From: Ramazzottius varieornatus
Taxonomy: Eukaryota; Tardigrada; Eutardigrada; Parachela; Ramazzottiidae
Length of the DNA stretch: 64,000 bases
Reading direction: 5' to 3'
NCBI GenBank assembly: GCA_001949185.1
Contig: BDGG01000005.1
Coordinates: 3,077,972-3,141,971, forward strand
Both the position numbers and the translations under genes were made by a program. Below the pieces are notes generated by a model that was given only the letters and a program-made list of their open reading frames with translations, made no database searches and had not been told where the DNA came from. Below are positions 56,479 through 64,000 of this stretch, in pieces. Within the stretch, counting starts at the first letter, position 1. Each line of letters starts with the position of its first letter.

Positions 56479-58218
56479 TTATTGCTTAGAACGAGATTTC
56501 AGAGGTTCGTCCTTGTCTTTCCCGTTTCTCCGACCCGCACTATTGACAGAATCGACTGACACCTCATTCTTTTGACCATTAGCGTTATTCGAAACACTTT
56601 TAAAAATGGCCATAGCTTGTGCCACCGATCCAGCTATGTCACCAGAAGCACTAGGAATGATGAGCGTGTTGCTTTCTTTGGCCAGTTTCGAGAACGCTTG
56701 GACATACTGTTCGGCCACGATGAGACTCGCCGCGTCCGAAGCGTTCGTCCCTTGCAGGGACTCTGCCACATTTTGGATACCTATAGCCCGCGCCTTGGCT
56801 TTCGCCATGATGGCCGACGCTTCGCCTTCGGCCTTGTTGATCGTTTCGGTTTTGAAGGCTTCGGACTGCAGAATCTGCGAACGCTTCTTTCCTTCGGCTA
56901 TGTTGACCTCGGCTTCTCTTACACCTTCACTATCAAGAACCACTGCGCGCTTCCTCCTTTCGGCTGCCACCTGTAGGTAAAATGGATCCGTCAGTACACA
57001 ACGGTAAAAAACAACTCGGGCGCCCAGTGAACAAACCATATATCCACCCGGGTACAAATTACGAATCAAGAAGCCTACCCGGAAAGAAGTAACGCACAAT
57101 TTTTAACATCCGTAAATAATGACCGGGCTCACAATGGTAAAAAGTGCACCGTACGGGACATAATTTACGGGTGCGATAGAAGGTGCGCAACATGGGTTTC
57201 GTCAGTGTCGGGACAAGTTCTTGAAGTGTTTTGGTATTGACACGTACCTGCATCTGCATGGCTTCTTGGACATTGACAGGTAAGTGAATATCCCTAATTT
57301 CATATCGCATACAGGCAATACCCCACGCGGCGCTAGCGTTGTTGATGGCCTGGACGATCTTCGTGTTGAGTGACTCGCGTTCTTTGAAGACATGGTCCAG
57401 GCTGATCTTGCCCAGCTCGGAGCGCATGGTGGTTTGAGCCAGTTGCGTGACCGCGAACTCCGGATCCTCTACTCCGTAACTGGCTTTGTAAGCATCGACG
57501 ATGCGGACGAAGAGGACGCCATCGAGCGACAGGGCAACGCTATCGCTGGTGATGGCGGTCTGCTTCGGGACTTCAATAGCTATTTCTTTCAGGGTTTGAA
57601 CGTACCGTATCCTGTCGATCACTGGGACGAGAATGTTCACTCCGGGTTCCAGTATGCGGGAAAACTTACCCATACGCTCGATCACCCATGCTGCAAAGAG
57701 AGAAAATGCAAATTTGCACAAAACGGAGTTCGACACACATTCAGCCTTGAACATCATGCGTTCCCATGCTGTATCTCCGTGTGAGAACATGGTAAACCGT
57801 ACACGTTGTTGACTACGCCAAAAAGAGCCGTATGACGTCATCGAGTTATTCACGCTTAGAACAATGGCACATCAACAGACGCTTGACGTCACGAGAAGGT
57901 GAAATTTCGATCGCAAATTGCGAGTTGTGCTGCTCAGAGCAGTTACGAACCTTCTTGCTGCGGAACAAAGTTGATGATAGTATTGATCGGCGTCGAAACA
58001 GAGCGCTGGTGAATGGTGAATGGGGTATCGTGCGAAAGCTGGAACATGGGAGAAGGAGTAACAGCGGTTGGCTTCGCCGGTGCTTGATTGTTGATTGCTG
58101 ATGCGCGCTGGTTCTTCTTCAGGGCAGCAAATGAACGCGAAGAAATCAGCTGAACACTTCGTGCCGATTGTTCCGCTCGGACTACCGTTCTTAGGAGTGG
58201 TTCCATTGATACAGCCAT
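56479..58218 (-). CDS. STOML2: Stomatin-like protein 2, mitochondrial (SPFH/band 7)
   Basis: Exons 58218-57951, 57690-57248 and 56970-56479 join in phase and give 400 residues. STOML2 is a scaffold of the mitochondrial inner membrane that binds cardiolipin and prohibitins. The N-terminus is Arg/Ser rich like a targeting peptide (LLRTVVRAEQSARSVQLISS). INFVPQQE joins AWVIERMGKFSRILEPGVN across intron 1, exactly as in animal STOML2. The SPFH domain follows (YGVEDPEFAVTQLAQTTMRS, then RERESL-like LFKERESL region). VAAERRKRAVVLDSEGVREA starts exon 3, and VAEQYVQAFSKLAKESNTLI closes the conserved part. The C-terminal tail is Lys/Ser rich and longer than usual. An acceptor directly 5' of the chosen ATG suggests an intron in the 5' UTR; an in-frame upstream Met at 58,290 lies within that presumed intron. 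Probably functional. Confidence 0.93.
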
Positions 58219-58219
58219 C

Positions 58220-58675
58220 CGGGTGTAGTCTGAAAATTCGGGCGGTAGATAAACTTGAGAAAACCGGGATAAACAAACTGGAATTTTCATTTAGAAGCCG
58301 ATGGCATACAGGATACGACATTACGTTACTATTGATACTGTACCCTGACATGACTTTATATTTTCACATACGATAACAGTATGGGTCAGCCGATTCTGAC
58401 GCACTGCAATTCCGTAGGTCGCCAAGATAACGTTACGTCGGTTCTCAAGGACAAAGCTGGGTGGATTTTAGTCCTCTGAAAGATAAAAATGATTTAAAAT
58501 GATGATAGCTACAACTAAATCTTACAAAATCAAAACTGCCGTTTCGGTGCCATACACGGAAGTAAGATTAAATTGTAACACAATGTTGCGTTTCGCATGC
58601 GAACAACCCACAGACTGCGTGCTAATGCTGGTTGACAACCACCAAACTCCATGAAGAAAGCGTGATTGCATCTTG
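58220..58675. other. Intergenic between STOML2 and the P450 array
   Basis: The two genes are divergent here, so both promoters probably lie in this interval. No motif was fixed. Confidence 0.35.
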
Positions 58676-58680
58676 GGAGA

Positions 58681-60721
58681 ATGTTAGATTTTCTAGTAGT
58701 CGCTGTACTCGCAGTATCGTCAGCAGTGCTTTGGCGGATCTCGGAAAATCTTATCCTTCGGATGATCGCCAAATTACTTCGGACGGCTCCGCCTGGACCG
58801 CTTTCCCTGCCGGTGGTCGGTACGTATGGAACTGACCCTACGTGCAGCTGGATTACTTTCACCAGATGGGCCAAGCAATGTAGCGGAATACTCGGCTTAT
58901 TCCTTGGGATCTGAGTATACCGTCGTACTGTCTGATAACAACATAATCAAAACGGCACTAAGCAAATCCAGTTTCCAAGGCAGACCACTAAATGCCTTAT
59001 TCAACAACCTATTCCATCAGCGAGGTACATAAATCTTTCAAGAACGAAACCGTCATCGTTCTGGACTGAAACTGGTGCCATGTTTTTAACAGGGCTCGGG
59101 TTTACTGAAGGAAAATTCTGGCGCGAACAAAGAAGGTATGCAGCGAATACATTTCACCTTATAGCCGTTGACTCTCTTCAGCCGGAGAACGCTCAAAATA
59201 ATGGCACACTCCAGAGTATCTATTCTGCTCTGGTTACCGATTTCGGGACTACCGTTAGTCAGCCATTCGATCCGACGTCGTTTCTACACCGTGCTTCCGT
59301 GTTGGTCTGCTGTGATATAGTCCATAAGGGCGCGGTCAGACCGGGAGACCCTGTCGTTGACAAGATCACTGCGTTGCATAAAAGATTATTTGCTGTGCAC
59401 GCTAACACTGGGTGGAAGACTACTCAACCCTGGTTGAGGCATGTTCCACCTTACCGGCAAAGTTACCAGCTCATGGAAGAAGCAGCGGAGCAGGGACGAC
59501 TGCTTGCCAGGAAGTGCATTGAACGGCTGGAGAAGACGAAGCAAAACACATCTGACGGAAGCGACGAGAAGGAGCTTGTCGACTACGTCACTGCGTTCCA
59601 GGACAGACTAAAAGACGAGAACCACGAAAAGTCTTTCACAGGTAATTAGGGCTATAGGGGAATATATTCGGACACACATTTTGTGAAAAGTAATTTTTAT
59701 TATTCAGAACAGCAGTTAATCCAGATGGCAGCAGAACTTGTGATGGGTAAGCGCTTTGTTTGGTTTTGCCTAAAGTCTCGATGCGGAACAGGTTTTAAAC
59801 ATGGTTTTAAACACGTGGATAGTACTGATAGGGTTTTCATTCGGGCAGCCGGAGAAGAGGACATTCACGTGATGATGTACTGGATGATTCTGTTCATGTG
59901 TATGTATCCAGCTGTTCAACAAAAGGCACATGTCCTGTTGGACCAAACTGTTTATTTATAGTTTATTATTTATTAACTGTTGGCACCTCTCGGCAGCCCA
60001 CCCTGCAGGATAAAGTTGACTTGGGCTACATTGACGCAATAGTTTTGGCGACGTTGCGCTTCTCTAACTTCGCGCCATTTCCCCTCCCACGGCGTACTAC
60101 TGAGAGTGTCCAACTCGGTGAATACTACATTCCGAAAGGTATCTCTCAAGCACCAAAGATCTGGTTGGGTGTGAAGAATTTCGCATTTCCATATACAACG
60201 GTCGTGACCAATTGATACGCTGTTCATTTCAACAAGGATCTCTGGGGGCGATCCCGAGATATTTCGGCCGGAGCGGTTCATGGATGATGACGGAAGACTG
60301 CAAGCGAGCACCACTGTCCTAGCATTCGGATCAGGTATCAGGAACTTCCACCAGAGGCGGGATTTCTTATGTGCACACATAACCGCACACAGGTTTCGTT
60401 GTTTCTTTGAACAGGTCGCCGGGTTTGTGTGGCGGAAACTTTTGCGAAAGCGCAGATGTCCGCTCTTTTGTCTTCTATCTTGCACAAATTTACTCTCGGG
60501 TTCCCCGAAGGTGATATCCTTCCGGATATCAGACAAGACATAATCGGCGGCCTAGGTACGTTCGTTTTTACTGCTTAGCCTGTCGACCGGCCCTAGCACT
60601 TCCGCGATCAGCTTCGCAACTAATTAAGCTATATCTATCAGATAGTAACTAATTACGCGATTTCTCTGTAGTAATGGTACCCAAACTATTCAGAATATGC
60701 GCAACCAGACGCCGAATTTGA
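58681..60721 (+). pseudogene. Cytochrome P450, copy 1, full length but broken
   Basis: The exon plan matches copy 3: 58681-59024, 59093-59641, 59708-59746, 59849-60138, one near 60,190-60,334, 60415-60555 and a last one at 60672-60721. A membrane anchor and Pro-rich hinge (RTAPPGPLSLPVVG), AGEEDIH in the I helix, FRPERF-type DPEIFRPERFMDDD, and the haem loop FGSG joined to RRVCVAE across an intron identify a microsomal P450 of CYP2-like type. Lesions: an extra G near 58,908; a 29-base insertion (59,953-59,981) flanked by a 7-base direct repeat and bringing a stop; loss of the Glu of the ExxR motif (ATLR instead of ESLR); TGA at 60,213-60,215; a frameshift near 60,245. At least three independent lesions make it a pseudogene rather than an assembly error. 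Confidence 0.85.
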
Positions 60722-61318
60722 TGCTTGAACCTCCTGCCGGTCTCTTGTAGCCCGATGCTTAGACCGTCTTGTGTCGTTCTGTACCATTTTCCCGTAATAT
60801 CAGCTCGCTTGTTATGATCGGGCCACAGCGATCGAGTCAAACTGTGGTCGTTCAGAGCCTGCGACTGAATCTTCGAAAGTTTCTGAGGTCTTTGGCCTCA
60901 GCCGCGTGCATGTGCGACCTGTAGAGTGTGACTATCAGTCTATCACAGATATACTGTGCGTACATGATGCTCTGTTGTCAGCTTGTGGCCAATACGATCT
61001 GAAAGCACTCGATCACTTTGCACCGCATTCTGCAAAGTTGCAATCGTGTTCGGCACGACTACGTCCAGGATACCAGAGAAGAAAAGGTAGGCCTCTACGG
61101 ATGAAGGACAACTAGTGATCAGTTACCCGCGTCTAGGGTACGGAAAGCATCCTGCGCGCGTAGGTACGAAGCGTACAATTTTTAAATCCTTTGGATCGCC
61201 ATCTGGACGATGTTCGACGTTGTCACATTTGTGTGGATTAGAGTGAATATTCCGCGCCATCTTGTTTCGCCAAGTACGTGAATTTCATCCAGCTTTGCTT
61301 TGAGTCAATCCCTCTTTC

Positions 61319-61672
61319 TTGGCTCCGGGATTTACCGTAATATTGTCGGATATCAACTTGATTCGAACAGTCTTGAACAAGTCTGCTTTCGAAGGACGAC
61401 CGGCAAAATCTCTGTTGGAATACTTGTCTGATATGAAAACAGTCCAGGCTTACAATCCAAATGCCTGCCGTCAAGAAAAAAGCGCAAGACCGTCTGGATC
61501 AGATTGTTGGATCCTCTGGAGAGCTATCACTAATATAAGGAATAAAGTGAACTTGAACTATAGCGTCGCGAACATCATGGAAAGCCTGCGCTTCTCACAC
61601 TTTGGAGCCGTTTCCACTTCCGGAGCGTGTAACTGAGGACGCGCAATTGAACGGATTCTGTTTGCCGATAAG
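61319..61672 (+). pseudogene. Cytochrome P450, copy 2, fragment
   Basis: FTVILSDINLIRTVLNKSAF and EGRP correspond to the end of exon 1 in copies 1 and 3. About 130 bases on, IMESLRFSHF (the ExxR helix) and, in the next frame, PFPLPERVTEDAQLNGF correspond to the end of exon 4. The intervening exons 2 and 3 are deleted. It is a relic of the same tandem array. Confidence 0.8.
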
Positions 61673-61679
61673 GTATCCT

Positions 61680-62323
61680 GTCCAAAGTCTTTGAAGTTTA
61701 AGCCACTTGCAATTTATAAGCATCACTCTGTGGATATCGTTGCTGGTCTAGGTTTGTGCGAACGTTGTGTCTCGTAGTGGACAAACCGTAAGGCAACTTC
61801 CAGCTGTTTCGCAAACGAACTGAGCTGCATCGGTTTCTTCTGTTGCAGTGATAATACCCAAACCATACCCAACATCCGCCTCGAGACGGCGTCCAGTTGT
61901 CCAGAACTGATGCAGGTGCATAGCGCTATTCGGCGTCAGTTCCCTGATGATAAGTCTTGGTCGTCACATAATCAGAACATGTATGGAAACCTTCGCTATC
62001 TTCTAATGGTGCCAAGGTGGCGAACATACACAACACTTTTCGAACAGTTTTGCGAGAGCGTCGCACGTCTTTCCGGCTTCTGGTGGCGCTTCCGGTGACG
62101 CTTCCGGTGAATGAATCACAGATCGGTTGATAACGCCCTTCTTGGAATTTGGCTCTTAATCCATCCAGGGTGTACTGTACGTATATTGTATGCAGCAAAT
62201 TCGCCGCAGGTCAAAGCGGCGGAATGTGAACACGTCCGTTGTTCTCTTCCGGCATGCAGGTCTGCGCATTTTGACTACCTGGTATAAACATATCCATCGC
62301 TCCGCATCGACTTGCGCGCAAAA
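61680..62323. repeat. Spacer with dispersed repeat at 62,048-62,130
   Basis: The repeat matches 14,233-14,294 and contains a local duplication of 'ggcgcttccggtg'. The remainder shows no coding frame. Confidence 0.5.
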
Positions 62324-63873
62324 ATGCTTCCACTTGTAATCAGCGCTTTTGTTGTAGCCTTGGTATTGATATTGTGCTTGCTGCAGCGAAATTTTGTCCC
62401 ACTAACTATCGACGGATGGTTTTGCAAAGTTCCTCCCGGTCCTGTTTGTTGGCCATTGATCGGGGCCAGAGGAGTTGACCCCATATACAGCTGGATTACG
62501 TTTACGGAGTGGGCCAAACGCTATGGCGGAATATTCGGCCTGTTCCTCGGGTCGGAATACACAGTCGTTTTGTCGGATATCAACCTAATTCGATCGGCTT
62601 TGAGCAAACCGAGTTTCGAAGGTCGACCATTAGGTACCATTTCCAGAAGCCTGTTCCGCGGAAAAGGTAAGTCGAGAGCTGGGCAAAATGAGCATGCAGC
62701 CTTTATCCTGAGCGACGCATCATTCCAGCCAATAACAGGGCAAACGTGCGCCAATTGAGACAACAACTTTCTACACTGGTTTCTACGGAGCATAAAGTAG
62801 CCTTGTCCCTAAAGTTGCTCCGAATAATCGTCTTACCTTCGCCTCACAGGGCTCGGATTCGCTGATGGGAAACTTTACCGGGAACAACGAAAATTCGCAG
62901 TGAACACTTTGCATCATTTAGCTGTTAACTCGTGCCAGTCCGACAATCCGGACGACACCACCGGGCTGCACGAGATTTACGCCGCTTTGGTCGACGACTT
63001 TGCCAGCACTAATGGAGAGCCCTTGGATCCCATGCATTTTTTGCAGAAAGCCTCCGTGTTGGTTTCCTGTGATCTGGCTCACAAGGGCGTAGTCAAGCCG
63101 GATGATCCCATCGTGGAGGACATTATCACCCTGTACAAGCCGCTGTTTTCCATCAATGTTAGCACAGGTCTTTTGAACATCCATCCCTGGTTGAAGCATT
63201 TTCCGCCTTATCGGCAAAGTTATCAACTCATGCAAAAGGCAGTCGATCATGGCCGCGGTATCGCCGGAAAGTTGGTCGAACAGGGTAGAACACTCAGGGA
63301 AAAGCGAGCTCAAGTGAACCAAGAGAAGACCTTGTTCGATTACGCTTCAGCATTCGACAGAAAGATGTTGTCTGTTTCGGAGGAAAAATCCTTTACCGGT
63401 AAGGTCGGTCTGCGGTAGTTTGAAGACATGATCCAAACCTACTTGCGTTTGACTCCCTTTTGGTTCAGAAGAGCAGCTTATCGCAGCGGCAGCGGAACTT
63501 GTCATGGGTAAATATATGTGTTTTAATACTCGTGCCAGGAATGGTTTTCGAAGGTCCATGTCATGAACTTGCTTGTGGTTCTCGTGTGAACTTGTTGTGC
63601 TTTACTTCTTAGCTGGAGAAGAGGACATACATGCAATGATGTACTGGCTGGTCTTGTTCATGTGCATGTATCCCGATATTCAAGAACGTGCACAAAACGT
63701 ACTGGATGAACTTGTCGGACCGACTCGGCAGCCATCATTGCGGGACAATGGAAACCTGGACTACATCGAGGCGATCGTCATGGAAAGCTTACGCTTCTCC
63801 AACTTCGTTCCTTTTCCACTTCCAAGGAGAACCACCGAGGATGTGCAGTTTAGTGGCTTCCGAATACCGAAAG
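62324..63873 (+). CDS. Cytochrome P450, copy 3, intact as far as seen (3' end beyond the window)
   Basis: Exons 62324-62666, 62850-63398, 63469-63507 and 63613-63873 (next exon outside) join in phase 1 throughout. The protein has an ER anchor (SAFVVALVLILCLLQ), the hinge VPPGPVCWPLIG, a B-C region, and FRE-type GLGFADGKLYREQRKFAVNT (helix C WxxxR region, here Tyr-Arg-Glu-Gln-Arg). The I-helix AGEEDIHAMMYW follows, then the K-helix ESLR and PFPLPRRTTEDVQFSG. It is a haem mono-oxygenase family, class CYP2-like by length and motifs. The I-helix lacks the usual catalytic Thr (AGxDTT becomes AGEEDI), as also in copy 1. The haem-binding exon is not in the window, so activity cannot be judged. Its substrate is unknown. 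Confidence 0.85.
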
Positions 63874-64000
63874 GTAGATTGACCCTCTGCTGTTCTAACT
63901 TAATTACTCAGAAGAATGCTTCGTGAATACTTCATGAACTTCGCGAAAAACTTCGTGGCACGCCTGAAGTTGAACCCCGGTCCGGAAGTTATTTCTCATC

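Noticed and set aside
58826-59032. Separate small gene overlapping P450 copy 1
   Set aside because: It is the continuation of the P450 exon 1 in another frame after a one-base insertion.
1-64000. CRISPR arrays, bacterial operons or other prokaryotic defence systems
   Set aside because: Spliced genes throughout and no regularly spaced direct repeats; the DNA is eukaryotic.

Overview
The window is nuclear DNA from an animal. Genes are split by short GT-AG introns (many of 60-250 bases), and no bacterial operon structure is visible. The families present (stomatin-like protein 2, COQ3, a rhodopsin-type GPCR, GT31 glycosyltransferases, NPY/NPF-type neuropeptides, a lipocalin, microsomal P450s and several receptor genes with an ANF-type ligand-binding domain) indicate a protostome. 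A compact genome with repeated ANF-receptor copies suggests a tardigrade (Hypsibius-like eutardigrade), but that is inference, because no species-diagnostic sequence was checked.

Layout. 0.4-3.8 kb: a COQ3 gene on the minus strand, split by a 2.35 kb DNA transposon with 145 bp inverted ends and a decayed DDE transposase. 5.4-20.1 kb: a repeat-rich block with four copies or relics of an ANF-domain receptor, all on the minus strand. One copy is near complete (17.9-20.1 kb), one carries a nonsense codon (8.9-12.2 kb) and two are relics. Among them lie a mariner relic, a decayed tyrosine recombinase and several foldback elements. 20-24.7 kb: repeats with no convincing gene. 24.8-32.7 kb: an orphan GPCR, a small secreted glycine-rich protein with a possible GPI signal, a four-pass membrane protein and an intact GT31 transferase. 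33.6-35 kb: a non-autonomous transposon with long inverted ends. 35.7-39.7 kb: a tandem cluster of three NPY/NPF-type neuropeptide prepro-units. 40.1-41.1 kb: a secreted lipocalin. 43.6-46 kb: foldback elements, including a large palindrome whose centre is a 50-N gap. 46.7-47.5 kb: an unidentified spliced gene. 49.3-50.3 kb: a divergent GT31-like protein. 50.7-55.2 kb: a six-exon disordered, partly coiled-coil protein. 56.5-58.2 kb: STOML2. 58.7 kb to the end: three tandem P450 copies (a full-length pseudogene, a fragment, and an open copy running off the window).

The most interesting region is the neuropeptide cluster. All three units keep the phase-2 intron inside the last Arg codon that marks the NPY/NPF family. 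Units 1 and 2 end their first exons with the same residues (HRGRPR). Only unit 2 has a visible terminal exon (G-TAC-GGA-TAA, giving Tyr-Gly-stop), and unit 1 is phase-compatible with that exon. This suggests two alternative first exons sharing one ten-base amidation exon.

Exon boundaries were read by eye from splice consensus, reading phase and family alignment from memory. No database search or expression data were available.
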